A DNA stretch of 64,000 bases from Candidatus Sumerlaeota bacterium (GCA_030156535.1 JASGMJ010000016.1:62001-126000), one strand, 5' to 3'; counted from the stretch's first letter, positions 8,867-18,651 are shown. Numbers and translations: made by a program. Notes: a model not told the origin generated them from the sequence alone.

Positions 8867-11800
8867 ATGTCCTTGTTCCCTGCGTTCCGCCGTTCGCCTG
8901 TTCTCCTGTTCGCGCTGCTGACCGCTCTGGTTCTCGCAGGCGGATGTGCGCGCCAAAACCGTGACTACCGCCTGGTGCGCGCGCCGCAACCCGGCGACGC
9001 GATGCCCGTGCACGTGTACCAGCTTCGCAACGGGCTGATGGTTTATCTGACGGAAAACCATGAGGAGCCGCGCTTCTACGCGGAAATCGCCGTGCGCGCG
9101 GGGAGCAAAAACGATCCCCCCACGACGACCGGCCTCGCCCACTACCTCGAACACCTGCTCTTCAAGGGCACCGAGAACCTGGGCACCACGGACTACGAGG
9201 CCGAGAAGGTTCACCTCGACCGCATCACGGAGCTCTACGAGGAGCACTTCCGCGAGGAAGACCCCGAGCGCCGCAAGGAAATCTACGCCGAGATCAACCG
9301 CGAGGCCCAGCTCGCCGCCGCCTACGCCGTCCCCAACGAGTTCGACACGATCTACAAATCGTTCGGCGCCACCGACCTCAATGCGCACACGTGGCGCGAG
9401 GAGACGGTCTACAAGGTCGCACTGCCGTCCAACCGCCTTCGCCAATGGGCCGTGATGGAAACCGAACGCTTTGCCCGTCCCGTCTTCCGCCTCTTCCACA
9501 CCGAACTGGAAACGGTCTACGAGGAGAAGAACCGCGCGATGGACAACAAGGACCGACTGATTTTCGACGCGGTCAACGCTGCCCTCTTCAAGAACCACCC
9601 CTACGGCCAGCAGACGACGCTGGGCGACGCCGAGCATCTCAAGCGCCCCTCGCTCGTCAACATCCGCAACTACTACGACACGTGGTACGTGCCGAACAAC
9701 ATGGCGATTGCGATCTCGGGCGACATCGACGTCGCCGACACGATTGCGCTGATCTCCGAACAGTTCAATCAGTGGGAACGCAAGCCCGTGCCCGAGCAGA
9801 AGAAGTGGGAGGAGGAGCCGCTTGAGGGCGCCGAGCGCGTCGAAGTCACTTACCCGGGTGAGGAGTACGTCCTGCTCGCCTTCCGCACGGCGCCGCGCAA
9901 CTCGCGCGATGCCGCCGCGCTGCGCATTCTCGACATGATTCTCGACAACGCCAACGCGGGACTCATCAATCTCAACCTGAACCAGGCCCAGCGCGTCCGC
10001 TCTGCCGGGTCGTATCCGATGCAGGACAACGACTATGGCACGCAGTACCTGTGGGGCATTCCGAAGGCCGATCAGTCGCTCGAAGAAGTCGAGCAACTCC
10101 TGCTCGATCAAATTGCGATTCTGCGCGAAGGAAAGTTCGAGGACTGGATCCTGCCCGCCATCGTGACGGACTTCCGCAAGAGCCAGGAAGCGCAGCTTGA
10201 ACAGAACACCGGCCGCGTCGCGATGATGCGTGATGCCTTCCTCGCCTACGAGGACTGGGACAAGGCGGCGCGCGAGATCGAGGAATACGAGAACGTGACG
10301 CGGGACGACATCGTGCGCGTGGCGAACGAGTACTTCGGCGGCGGGTACGTCGCGGGCTATCGGCGAGACGGCAAGAACGAGTTCGTCTCGATCGAGAAAC
10401 CGGCCATTGATCCGCTTCAGCTTGTCCAGGGCCGCGAATCCGATTTCGGCCGGATGCTGAAGGCGATGCCGGTGAAGGAAATCGAACCCGTGTATGTGAC
10501 TCCCGGCGAGGATTACCGCGTCACCGGAAAGAACACGGCGCGCACGATCTACCACACGGCCAACCCGTTGAACTCGCTGTTCACGCTGCAAATCATTGTG
10601 GAAAAGGGCTCGGACCATGACAACCGTCTCGGGCTGGCCACGCGGCTGCTGGATCGCTCGGGCACGGCGCGCCTCTCGGCGGAGGAACTCCAGAAGGAAT
10701 GGTACAAATTGGGGACGGACTTCGGCATCACCGCCGGAGCGTCCGAAACGGTGATCACACTCTCCGGTCTCGACGAGAACTTCGAGCCGTCACTCGACCT
10801 GATGCGCGAGGTGCTCTCTTCCCCCGTGCCGGCCGAGGGAACGCTCGACGAACTGAAGAAGATCGTGCTCGACGAGCGCGCCGACGAGATGAAGGACCCG
10901 CAGTCGATCAGCCGCGCACTCTACTCGTACAACCGCTACGGTGCGGACTCGCCCTACCTGCGGCGCATGACGTCGAAGGAGATCGAGGAAGCCGACGAGG
11001 AGACGCTGCTGGGGCTTGTCACCGAGCTTCCGCGCTACCGCCACACCGTGGCGTACACCGGGACGCTGGCGCTCGACGACGTCGAGGCGCTGCTGGCCGA
11101 GCATCTGCCCGTCGCCGCGGATCCAATCGAGCCGCCTCCGTACTACTTCCGTTCGCCGCGCGCCGTATCGGGCGACGAGGTCTACTTCATCGACCAGGAA
11201 ACCGCGCAATCGCAGGTGCGCATCGAATCGATCGGACCCGAAGTGGATGAAGCGCGTTCGACGCCGTCGCTGATCTACAACAGCTACTTCGCTGGGGGGC
11301 TCTCGGGCATCGTGTATCAGGAGCTGCGTGAATCGCGCGGCCTGGTCTACTTCGCGGGGGCATTGTATGCGACGGGCAACCGCACCGGCGAGCCGGACAT
11401 CATGCTGGGCGCGCTCGGTTGCCAGGCGGACAAGACGGCTGAGGCAACGGCCGCGCTGCTCGACATTACGGAGAACCTGCCCGTGCAGCCGGAGCGCTTC
11501 GAGCGCACGATTGCATCACTGGACAGCCGCTACCGCACGTCGCGGCTGGGCTTCCGCGAAGTCATCGGCGCCGTGCGCGCGTGGGAGCGGCTCGGTCTCG
11601 AACCCGATCCGCGCCGTGCGCGTTTCGAGCAGCTTCACGCCACGCAGCTCGACGATCTTCTTGCTTTTCAGAACGAGTACGTTGCGGGCAAGCCCCGCCT
11701 CGTTTCCATTGTTGGCGACAGCAAACGCATCGACATGGACGCCGTGAAGCAGTTCGGCGCGTTCCATGAACTCGACGTCACATCCATCTTTCCGGAGTAA
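8867..11800 (+). CDS. M16 family metallopeptidase, predicted lipoprotein
   Basis: 977 residues from the ATG at 8867. The N-terminus is a lipoprotein signal (ALLTALVLAGGC, C27 as the lipidated residue), so the protein is anchored in the envelope. The zinc site HYLEH (H92-x-x-E95-H96, the inverted HxxEH of M16) lies in the first half, followed by the downstream glutamate region ELETVYEEKNR. The second half repeats the fold without HxxEH, which is the usual active plus inactive arrangement of a one-chain M16 protease. Such enzymes degrade or process short peptides in a closed chamber. The symporter gene starts 3 bp after the stop, which points to an operon. The upstream GTG/ATG candidates were rejected because they break the signal peptide. 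Confidence 0.92.
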   Translation: MSLFPAFRRSPVLLFALLTALVLAGGCARQNRDYRLVRAPQPGDAMPVHVYQLRNGLMVYLTENHEEPRFYAEIAVRAGSKNDPPTTTGLAHYLEHLLFKGTENLGTTDYEAEKVHLDRITELYEEHFREEDPERRKEIYAEINREAQLAAAYAVPNEFDTIYKSFGATDLNAHTWREETVYKVALPSNRLRQWAVMETERFARPVFRLFHTELETVYEEKNRAMDNKDRLIFDAVNAALFKNHPYGQQTTLGDAEHLKRPSLVNIRNYYDTWYVPNNMAIAISGDIDVADTIALISEQFNQWERKPVPEQKKWEEEPLEGAERVEVTYPGEEYVLLAFRTAPRNSRDAAALRILDMILDNANAGLINLNLNQAQRVRSAGSYPMQDNDYGTQYLWGIPKADQSLEEVEQLLLDQIAILREGKFEDWILPAIVTDFRKSQEAQLEQNTGRVAMMRDAFLAYEDWDKAAREIEEYENVTRDDIVRVANEYFGGGYVAGYRRDGKNEFVSIEKPAIDPLQLVQGRESDFGRMLKAMPVKEIEPVYVTPGEDYRVTGKNTARTIYHTANPLNSLFTLQIIVEKGSDHDNRLGLATRLLDRSGTARLSAEELQKEWYKLGTDFGITAGASETVITLSGLDENFEPSLDLMREVLSSPVPAEGTLDELKKIVLDERADEMKDPQSISRALYSYNRYGADSPYLRRMTSKEIEEADEETLLGLVTELPRYRHTVAYTGTLALDDVEALLAEHLPVAADPIEPPPYYFRSPRAVSGDEVYFIDQETAQSQVRIESIGPEVDEARSTPSLIYNSYFAGGLSGIVYQELRESRGLVYFAGALYATGNRTGEPDIMLGALGCQADKTAEATAALLDITENLPVQPERFERTIASLDSRYRTSRLGFREVIGAVRAWERLGLEPDPRRARFEQLHATQLDDLLAFQNEYVAGKPRLVSIVGDSKRIDMDAVKQFGAFHELDVTSIFPE

Positions 11801-11803
11801 CGC

Positions 11804-13234
11804 ATGGCCGACGGGAACCCGCACCTTCACGACCAGAGCGACCCCATCGACGAGCAGCACGTGCGCGGCAAGTTCGCCAGCAGGCTGGGCTTCATGCTTG
11901 CCGCCGTGGGGAGCGCGGTTGGTCTCGGCAACATTTGGAAGTTTCCGTACATCACGGGCGAAAACGGCGGCGCCGCGTTCATCCTCATTTATCTCGCGTG
12001 CATCGCCGTCGTGGCGTTGCCTGCGCTGCTCGTCGAGTTTTCACTCGGCCGCCACGGCCAGACCAGCGCCATCGGCACGTACCGCAAGATCGCGCCGGGC
12101 ACGCCGTGGTGGCTGAATGGGCTGATGGGTGTTCTGGCAGGCTTCATCATCCTCAGCTTCTACAGCGCCGTCGCCGGCTGGGTGCTCAAGTACATGATCG
12201 TCGGCATCGTCGATGGGTATGGTACGTATACGAAGGAAGCGAGCGGCTCGACGTTCGGCGCCTTCATCGTGCAGCCCGTCGCGCCCATCGTTTACCAGTT
12301 CATCGCGATGTTGCTGACGAGCGTGATCATCTACGCGGGAATCGAGAAAGGCATCGAGCGTGCGTCGAAGTACCTCGTGCCGCTGCTTGGCGTGATTCTG
12401 ATTCTGCTGGTGGTGCGTTCGGTGACGTTGCCGGGTGCGGAGGCGGGGCTGGCGTTCATGTTCAAGCCCGACTTCTCAAAGCTGAACGCCACGAGTTTTC
12501 TGAACGCCGTTGGCCTCGCCTTCTTCACGCTCTCCGTCGGCATGGGCGCGATGATGACGTACGCGTCCTATGTGGGGAAGGAGGTGCACCTGGGGAAGAC
12601 GGCGTTGCAGGTTGCCGTTTTCGACACGGGGGTTGCGATTCTCTCGGGCATTGCGATTTTCCCGGCGGTGTTCGCGTTCGATCTCGAACCGTCCTCGGGG
12701 CCCGGGCTGATCTTTATCACGCTGCCGCAGATTTTCGCGCAGATGCCGATGGGGCGCCTGGTGGGCATCGCGTTCTTCTTTCTGATCTTTATTGCGGCGC
12801 TCACGTCGATGATTTCGATCATGGAGCCCGTGGTGACGTGGCTCGTCGACGACTTGAACGTGCGGCGGCATCTTGCGACGGCGAGTGCGGGGGTCGCGAT
12901 TTTCCTGGTGGGCGTGCCCGCGTGCCTGAGCGTGGACGACGCCAGCGTTCTCGGCGGAATCAAGATTCCATTCTTCGGCGGTTCGCTGAAATTCTTCGAC
13001 CTGCTGGACACGGTCAGCCAGAACTTCATGCTGCCGCTTGGTGCGCTGGGGGCGTGTTTGTTCCTGCTGCTGGCGTGGAAGCGCGGCGCGGCCATCGCCG
13101 AAGTGGCGGGCACCGGTGGCAACACGAACAGCGGGATGCTGCAACTGTGGTACTGGTGCGCGGTGACGATCACGCCGCTGGGCATTCTGGCGCTCCTGGT
13201 GCATGGAGTGCTGGGGATGATCGGGAAGGGGTGA
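11804..13234 (+). CDS. Neurotransmitter:sodium symporter (NSS/SNF) family transporter
   Basis: 476 residues with about 11-12 membrane spans. The first span has the family signature GFMLAAVGSAVGLGNIWKFP, including the unwound GSAVGLGN region that binds substrate and sodium in LeuT-type proteins, followed by GENGGAAF. NSS transporters import amino acids or related amines with sodium. The start is 3 bp after the M16 peptidase stop. Inference: the pair could release amino acids from peptides in the envelope and take them up. Substrate specificity cannot be read from the sequence. Confidence 0.93.
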   Translation: MADGNPHLHDQSDPIDEQHVRGKFASRLGFMLAAVGSAVGLGNIWKFPYITGENGGAAFILIYLACIAVVALPALLVEFSLGRHGQTSAIGTYRKIAPGTPWWLNGLMGVLAGFIILSFYSAVAGWVLKYMIVGIVDGYGTYTKEASGSTFGAFIVQPVAPIVYQFIAMLLTSVIIYAGIEKGIERASKYLVPLLGVILILLVVRSVTLPGAEAGLAFMFKPDFSKLNATSFLNAVGLAFFTLSVGMGAMMTYASYVGKEVHLGKTALQVAVFDTGVAILSGIAIFPAVFAFDLEPSSGPGLIFITLPQIFAQMPMGRLVGIAFFFLIFIAALTSMISIMEPVVTWLVDDLNVRRHLATASAGVAIFLVGVPACLSVDDASVLGGIKIPFFGGSLKFFDLLDTVSQNFMLPLGALGACLFLLLAWKRGAAIAEVAGTGGNTNSGMLQLWYWCAVTITPLGILALLVHGVLGMIGKG

Positions 13235-13401
13235 TGATGCAGCGGGCTCTCCCCCCAAAATCCCGTTGACCGATCCGATTCCTTTTGGCGTCATTCAGCC
13301 ACTCTTCGCTCTCACACGGTTTTCTCTGCGTTTGTCGTGGGGAGAATTGTAGAAGAGAGGAAGCAAGTTCAACAAGGCTCGGCCAGATGATTCCGGGCCG
13401 C

Positions 13402-13406
13402 AGGAG
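13402..13406 (+). promoter_or_regulatory. Ribosome binding site of the cold-shock gene
   Basis: AGGAG eight bases before a TTG start codon at 13415. It supports the use of TTG here. Confidence 0.7.
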
Positions 13407-13414
13407 TCAGTCGC

Positions 13415-13618
13415 TTGAATTCCGGTACCGTGAAGTGGTTCAATGAACAGAAAGGCTACGGGTTCATCACCCCCGATGAGGGCGGGAAGGATCTGTTTGT
13501 CCATCACTCGAACATCGTCGCCGAGGGCTTCCGTACGTTGGCCGAAGGGCAACGCGTTACCTACGTTGCCACCGAGGGTCGCAAAGGCCCCGAAGCAACG
13601 GAAGTCAAGGCTATGTAA
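13415..13618 (+). CDS. Cold-shock domain protein (CspA family)
   Basis: 67 residues, the usual size for a single cold-shock domain. RNP1 is KGYGFI (residues 13-18) and RNP2 is DLFVHH (26-31), the single-stranded nucleic-acid binding surface. These proteins act as RNA chaperones and antiterminators. The start is TTG, backed by AGGAG at 13402-13406, and the reading begins [10 protein letters not shown] as in typical family members. It is monocistronic: 180 bp separate it from the symporter and a strong terminator follows 26 bp after the stop. Confidence 0.95.
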   Translation: MNSGTVKWFNEQKGYGFITPDEGGKDLFVHHSNIVAEGFRTLAEGQRVTYVATEGRKGPEATEVKAM

Positions 13619-13644
13619 TCATAACCACCACCTTTGACGCCGAA

Positions 13645-13679
13645 CGCCCCGCCTGATCGCAAGGCGGGGCGTTTTCTTT
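13645..13679 (+). terminator. Rho-independent terminator of the cold-shock gene
   Basis: CGCCCCGCCT (13645-13654) pairs perfectly with AGGCGGGGCG (13662-13671) across a seven-base loop, followed by TTTTCTTT. This is the clearest canonical terminator in the window. Confidence 0.93.
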
Positions 13680-13760
13680 GTACGGTTTCATCCGCCGGGC
13701 TCGGGAAGTTTCTCTGCAACGTGTGGTTCGAGGCGGAAGCCACCTGGCATATTGATCCTT

Positions 13761-13778
13761 CTCCGTGTCTCCGTGGTG
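13761..13778 (-). repeat. Dispersed CACCACGGAG repeat, copy 1
   Basis: The minus strand reads CACCACGGAGACACGGAG. The same word occurs at 29117 and 55611. Here it lies in the leader of the ABC-F gene. Confidence 0.7.
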
Positions 13779-13884
13779 TCCCCTTTTCTTTCCCGTTGTC
13801 AGGCGCCCGGCGCGTTGTTCCGCTCGCGTGGCGCGCCGTGGCGCGTTTCCGCACTCTCTCCGACTGACTCCGCACCCACTCCCC

Positions 13885-15834
13885 ATGGCCGAACCCGTCA
13901 CCGTTCTTTCCGCGCTCAATCTCCGCAAGTCCTTCCTCGAACGCCCCATTTTGGAGGACGTGAGCTTCACGATCCACGAGGGCGAGCGCATCGCGCTGCT
14001 TGGCGCGAACGGCACGGGCAAGTCCACGCTGCTGTCGATTCTGACGGGGCGCATGGCGCCGGATGCGGGTGAAGTGCGGATGCGCCGTAATCTGCGCATT
14101 GCCGTGCTCGACCAGGGGGGCGGACTGCGCGACGAGTGGACCGTGGGCGAGGCCATCGAGACGGCGTTCGCCGAGGTGCGCGAACTCGAAGCCGCACTCG
14201 ACGACGTGCACCATGCGCTCGAGGCGGGCGTCGACGATCTCGACGCGCTGCTCGCCCGCCAGGCGGAGTTGCAGCACCGCCTCGATTTGCGCGACCCGCA
14301 CACGATCGGCACGCGCACCGAACGCATCATGGCGGCGCTCGGCGTGCCGCCGCGCGATCGTGTGATCGGTGAACTTTCCGGCGGCGAGCGCCGCCGCACG
14401 GCGCTGTGCCGCACACTGCTCGAAGATGCCGACCTGTTGCTGCTCGACGAGCCAACCAACCATCTCGACGCCGAGACGCTCGACTGGCTCGAAAACTTTC
14501 TGGCCGGTCTCCGTGGCACCGTCGTTTTCGTCACGCACGACCGCTACTTTCTCGACAACGTCGCGACCAAGATGGTCGAACTTTGGCGCGGACGCACAAA
14601 GGTCTATGCGGGGAACTACACGGACTACCTGCTCACCAAGGCGGAGGAAGCCGAGCGCGCCGAACGCAGCGAAGCCACGCGCCAGAATCTGATGCGCCGC
14701 GAGATCGACTGGCTGCGGCGCCAACCGCGCGCACGCACCACGAAGTCCAAGAGCCGCATCGAGCGCGCGAACCAGCTCATCGCCGACAAACCCGCCGCCC
14801 CCGACGGACTCGTGCAGCTTCTGATTCCGAGCGGCCCGCGCCTCGGCCGCACCGTGATCGAGGCTGACGGGATTTCCTGCACGCTGGCCGGGCGCGAACT
14901 CATCAAGGACTTCACCATCGCGCTCGGCGCGGGCGATCGTGTTGGCATCGTGGGGCGCAACGGCATGGGCAAGACCACGCTGCTGCGCCTGTTGCTCAAG
15001 ACGCTCGAACCGGATGCGGGCACCGTCGCGCACGGCAGCTCCATCCGCATCGTGTATGCCGACCAGGAACGCACGGCTCTCGATCCGGACAAGACGGTGC
15101 TGGAGGAAGTCGCCGACGGTCTGGAGTACGTCACTGTGGGCGAGCAGCGCATCGGGTTCCGCGCGTGGCTGCGCGCGTTTCTGTTCGACGAGGAAACCGC
15201 CGCGATGCCCGTGGGCGTGCTGAGTGGGGGAGAACGCAACCGCGTGCTGCTGGCAAAGATGCTGCGCGGCGGCGGCAACGTTGTGGTGATGGACGAACCG
15301 ACGAACGATCTCGATTTGCCGACGCTGCGCATTCTGGAGGAAGCCCTCGCGGCGTTCTCCGGTTGTGCGCTCGTCGTTTCGCACGACCGCTATTTCCTCA
15401 ATCGCATCGCCACGCGCATCCTGGCGTTTCGTGGTGACGGGCGCATCGTGACGATCGAGGGAAACTATGATGATTACCTGGCGTGGCAGCGGCGCGAAAA
15501 CGCCCGCGAAGCCGCCGAGCAGGAGGCCGCCCGCGCGGAGGCCGCCACCGCAGCGCCCGCCGGGTCCGCTCGTGCGCCACGCAATGCCGCCCCCCGGCGC
15601 CGCAAGCTGAGCTATAACGAGCAGGTGGAATACGACGGCATCGAGGCGCGCATCGCCGCGGCTGAAACGCGTGCGGCCGAGCTTGCCCGCCGCGTCGAGG
15701 ATCCCTCGACCTACGTTGGCGCTTCGGCGGCCGAAATTCATCAACTGCTGGCCGACGCCGACGCCGCCCGCGCCGAAGTGGAAACCCTGATGGAACGATG
15801 GATGGAGTTGAGCGAGCGCGCCGTCAGGGATTGA
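13885..15834 (+). CDS. uup: ABC-F family ATPase, Uup-like
   Basis: 649 residues from the ATG at 13885. Two ABC cassettes share one chain: Walker A at residues 40-48 (GANGTGKST) and about 357-365 (GRNGMGKTT); signatures LSGGERRR (164-171) and LSGGERNR (446-453); Walker B/DEPTNHLD (188-195) and DEPTNDLD (470-477). There is no transmembrane domain. The inter-domain linker has WLRRQPRARTTKSKS and the C-terminus has a charged coiled coil starting KLSYNEQVEYD; both are features of the Uup branch. ABC-F proteins act on ribosomes, and Uup is also linked to DNA structures and transposon excision. The last 11 bp overlap the convergent receiver-kinase gene. Confidence 0.93.
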   Translation: MAEPVTVLSALNLRKSFLERPILEDVSFTIHEGERIALLGANGTGKSTLLSILTGRMAPDAGEVRMRRNLRIAVLDQGGGLRDEWTVGEAIETAFAEVRELEAALDDVHHALEAGVDDLDALLARQAELQHRLDLRDPHTIGTRTERIMAALGVPPRDRVIGELSGGERRRTALCRTLLEDADLLLLDEPTNHLDAETLDWLENFLAGLRGTVVFVTHDRYFLDNVATKMVELWRGRTKVYAGNYTDYLLTKAEEAERAERSEATRQNLMRREIDWLRRQPRARTTKSKSRIERANQLIADKPAAPDGLVQLLIPSGPRLGRTVIEADGISCTLAGRELIKDFTIALGAGDRVGIVGRNGMGKTTLLRLLLKTLEPDAGTVAHGSSIRIVYADQERTALDPDKTVLEEVADGLEYVTVGEQRIGFRAWLRAFLFDEETAAMPVGVLSGGERNRVLLAKMLRGGGNVVVMDEPTNDLDLPTLRILEEALAAFSGCALVVSHDRYFLNRIATRILAFRGDGRIVTIEGNYDDYLAWQRRENAREAAEQEAARAEAATAAPAGSARAPRNAAPRRRKLSYNEQVEYDGIEARIAAAETRAAELARRVEDPSTYVGASAAEIHQLLADADAARAEVETLMERWMELSERAVRD

Positions 15835-17164
15835 ACGGGCGTCCAAGTGCCTGCATCAGGTGTTGGCAGGCTTCCTGAATCGAGCCGTATCGCTGCGCGC
15901 GGTCGATCGCCATGCACTGGGCCAGCGCGTCGGAGAACTCCACGGAGAAGGGCTTGCCGAGCTGCTTCAGCTCCTTGGGCGGCATGGAGGCGTGATCTCC
16001 CTCGAAGAGCCGCAGAATCGTGCGCCCGAAGGCGTACTGATCCGTCAGTTCGTCCGCCTTCCCTCCCATGAAAAGTTCGGGTGCCATGTAGACGCGCGTG
16101 CCGATCAGCATCTCCTGGCTCGTGAATTCCCTGCGGTCCACTTCCAGGTGGGCGCGGCTGATGCCGAAGTCGCCGAGTTTGACCGAGCCGTCCTTGCCCA
16201 GCAGGATGTTGCCCGGCTTGATGTCGCGGTGGATGACGCCTTTGGAGTGCATATAGACCAGCGCACTCCCCGCCTTGCAGATGGCCCTCGCCACGAAGTC
16301 TTCGTCGATACGTGATTCGGGGAAGTCGATCAGACTTCCGCCGTCCATGAATTCCATCGAGATGTAGTAGGTGAAGCCTGTGTGGCCGGTTTCGTAAACC
16401 TTTACGATGCTGGGATGATCGAGTTCGCGCATGATGAGGGCTTCGCGCTGGAAACGCTCGAAGCTGTCGGATGTATCGGAGGGATCACGCAGGAAGACCT
16501 TCAGCGCCACGAGGCGGTCGTTCTTTTCGTCGCGTGCTTTGTAGACGGTGCCCATCGCTCCGCCGCCAATGACCTTGAGAATCGAGTAACCCGAGAACTG
16601 TGGCGGGGGGCCCTTGGGTTTGCGCGGGCAGCCGACCTCCAGAGCAATCGCGTCCTGCGACTCCTTCCACGCGCGCTTCTCTGCTTCCACGTCGCGGCTG
16701 ATTGTCTCCTCGTCGGTCAGGGGGGACGGGCTGGGGCGGCGTCCGCTTCGCAGCAGACGCTGCAAGTCCTCGATGAAGCGCTCCTCGACGAATGGCTTCT
16801 GGAAATACACGTCCGCGCCGATGCTCAGGAGTTCCATTTCACGCTTCTGCGCCTCGGGCATGTCCGAGCAGACCAGAATGCGGATCGAACGGTGGAGCGG
16901 CGAGGAACGCAGCAGGCGGCAGATTTCCTCGCCCCGCATCGAAGGCAGATTCAGATCGAGCACCAGGACGTCGGGCACCTCGCGCAAGGCCGCGCGCAGG
17001 CCCACGAGCCCGTCGGCGTACAGGCGCACGTTGGCCAGCCCTGTGTCCTCGAGCATTTCCTCCAGATAGGCACCGAAATCCGGATCGTCCTCGATGATGT
17101 GAACCACCGAGGAACTTTGCTCGCGCAGTTTACCCGTCCGTTCCTTGTCGCTTTTGGCACTCAT
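15824..17164 (-). CDS. Response-regulator receiver / Ser-Thr protein kinase fusion
   Basis: 446 residues. Residues 20-140 form a CheY-like receiver: acidic pair E25/D26/D27, phosphoacceptor D70 in VLVLDLNLP, S100 and conserved K123 in FQKPF. After a linker of about 50 residues comes a Hanks-type kinase (192-446): glycine loop IGGGAMGTV (199-207), VALK with K222, HRDIKPGN with D314, DFG with D332, and the APE at 361-363. No membrane span is present, so it is cytosolic, unlike PknB-type receptor kinases. A phosphorelay input would therefore control a eukaryotic-like kinase. No histidine kinase is adjacent. It converges with and overlaps the ABC-F gene by 11 bp. Assignment is firm; the target is unknown. 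Confidence 0.94.
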   Translation of the reverse strand: MSAKSDKERTGKLREQSSSVVHIIEDDPDFGAYLEEMLEDTGLANVRLYADGLVGLRAALREVPDVLVLDLNLPSMRGEEICRLLRSSPLHRSIRILVCSDMPEAQKREMELLSIGADVYFQKPFVEERFIEDLQRLLRSGRRPSPSPLTDEETISRDVEAEKRAWKESQDAIALEVGCPRKPKGPPPQFSGYSILKVIGGGAMGTVYKARDEKNDRLVALKVFLRDPSDTSDSFERFQREALIMRELDHPSIVKVYETGHTGFTYYISMEFMDGGSLIDFPESRIDEDFVARAICKAGSALVYMHSKGVIHRDIKPGNILLGKDGSVKLGDFGISRAHLEVDRREFTSQEMLIGTRVYMAPELFMGGKADELTDQYAFGRTILRLFEGDHASMPPKELKQLGKPFSVEFSDALAQCMAIDRAQRYGSIQEACQHLMQALGRPFNP

Positions 17165-17549
17165 TCCTGAATCGAACCCCGTGACGTTTTCAATGCAGCA
17201 CGCGCTTTGGCATCAATCGTTGGCCGCCTCCGGCGGGATTATTCCTCCAAGGCAGCGGGTTGTTGGTGCTTGTTGCTTCGGAAGTCTCCTGCCTGCCCCC
17301 CGGGATGTTGACAACCCTCTCGACACTCCGGCCACACCACGTCACCAAAGACACCGCCCCCGGGGGGATCAACCCCGTTGTGGAGTTGAGCGGTTCGCGG
17401 TTCGTTTTACGGACATATGGAACGTCAGGACCCCTTCGCCATCGCGCAGAGACCCCCGAAGGGATGATTGAACGCTTGGCAGCAAACAACGCCAACACCA
17501 TCATCCACCGAACCATGAACGACAAACCAGGAACCACGGCGCCTCCCAC
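17165..17549. other. 385-bp intergenic region between divergent genes
   Basis: This is the only gap above 300 bp. It lies between the receiver-kinase start (minus) and the RluD-type gene (plus), so it should hold both promoters. A TTGACA occurs at 17308-17313 but no good -10 box follows at 16-18 bp. Near the right end, 17511-17536 is a degenerate AACCATGAAC/AAACCAGGAACCA repeat. The 97-codon open frame inside has no recognisable domain and atypical third-base use, and I do not call it. Confidence 0.6.
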
Positions 17550-18566
17550 ATGACCGACGACAGCACTCTGGCACGCACTGAAGAACTCATTGTTCCGGCC
17601 GATGCCGCAGGCATCCGCCTCGACACGTTCCTCGGCCGCCGCCAAACCGAACACAGCCGTACATTCTTTCAACAACTCATCAAGGACGGCAAGGTGCTCG
17701 TCAATGGCGAGATTGCCAAGCGCAGCCACGTTCTTGAGGGGGGCGAGGCCCTTCGCATCCAACTCCCTCCCCCCGAGGATCCCTGGCCCCAGCCCCAGGA
17801 TCTGCCCATCGACATTCTCCACGAGGACGACGACATCATTGTCGTCAACAAGGCCGCCGGCATGGTCGTCCACCCTGCGGCGGGCAACCCCGACGGCACG
17901 CTCGTCAACGCGTTGCTGCACCATTGCCCCGATCTTCCGGGCATCAACGGGGTCAAGCGCCCGGGCCTCGTTCACCGGCTCGACCGCGAAACCAGCGGCG
18001 CGATGGTCGTCGCCAAGAACGACCGCGCGATGAAGATGCTCTCGGACCAGATTCGCGTGCGCACGATGTCGCGCCTGTACGTGGCGCTTGTGCTCGGCGA
18101 ACCCGGCTGGACGGAAACCACCATCAACGCTCCGATCGGACGCCACGAAACGCAGCGCATCAAGCGCGCCGTCAATGGCGCCGCGCCCCGCGATGCCGTG
18201 ACGCACCTGCGTGTCCTGGCCAGCGCCCACGGCTTCGCCCTCCTGCGCTGCCAGCTCGAAACCGGCCGCACCCACCAGATTCGCGTGCACTGCGACCACG
18301 CCGGGCACACGATTGCCGGTGACTGGCTCTATGGCGGCGCGGAGGAACGCCTCCTCGAACGCCTGCGCAAAACCCCCTCGCCCGTTCGTTCCGCCTTTGC
18401 CAAACTCAACCGCCCCTTCCTCCACGCGCGCGTTCTTCGTCTGCGCCACCCGGCCGACAATCAGTGGCACACGTTTGTCGCGCCTTTGCCCGAAGAGCTT
18501 ATGCGTTTACTCTCGACCCTGTTCGCTCCCCTCGACATTGATCAACTCCTTGCCGGGGTTGACTGA
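17550..18566 (+). CDS. rluD: Ribosomal large-subunit pseudouridine synthase, RluA/RluD family
   Basis: 338 residues. An S4 RNA-binding domain (about 20-75, GIRLDTFLGRR) precedes the catalytic domain. The signature GLVHRLDRETSG has the catalytic aspartate at D145, and ETGRTHQIRVH lies downstream as in the RluA superfamily. The enzyme isomerises uridines in 23S rRNA. The S4-containing layout and length fit RluD, which modifies helix 69, better than RluA; RluC is an alternative. The ATG at 17550 is preceded by a weak ribosome site. The segment after the stop contains a palindrome followed by six T, a possible terminator. Confidence 0.9.
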   Translation: MTDDSTLARTEELIVPADAAGIRLDTFLGRRQTEHSRTFFQQLIKDGKVLVNGEIAKRSHVLEGGEALRIQLPPPEDPWPQPQDLPIDILHEDDDIIVVNKAAGMVVHPAAGNPDGTLVNALLHHCPDLPGINGVKRPGLVHRLDRETSGAMVVAKNDRAMKMLSDQIRVRTMSRLYVALVLGEPGWTETTINAPIGRHETQRIKRAVNGAAPRDAVTHLRVLASAHGFALLRCQLETGRTHQIRVHCDHAGHTIAGDWLYGGAEERLLERLRKTPSPVRSAFAKLNRPFLHARVLRLRHPADNQWHTFVAPLPEELMRLLSTLFAPLDIDQLLAGVD

Positions 18567-18613
18567 GCAGAACGTTCTCAAAGGGGCGTGCTCCTTGTGC
18601 CATTCGTTCAGTC

Positions 18614-18638
18614 GTCCCTGTCGGGACTCCGGTTTTTT
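18614..18638 (+). terminator. GTCCC palindrome with T run after the rluD-type gene
   Basis: GTCCC/GGGAC in GTCCCTGTCGGGAC (18614-18627), then CTCCGG and six T. The short stem makes it a weak terminator candidate. The palindrome is also one of the dispersed GTCCC-N-GGGAC elements seen at 18684 and 23366. Confidence 0.5.
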
Positions 18639-18651
18639 GGGCGCGTGGGTT

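Noticed and set aside
17260..17553. 97-codon open frame overlapping the rluD-type start by ATGA
   Set aside because: No recognisable domain, atypical third-base use, and it reads through degenerate AACCATGAAC repeat DNA.
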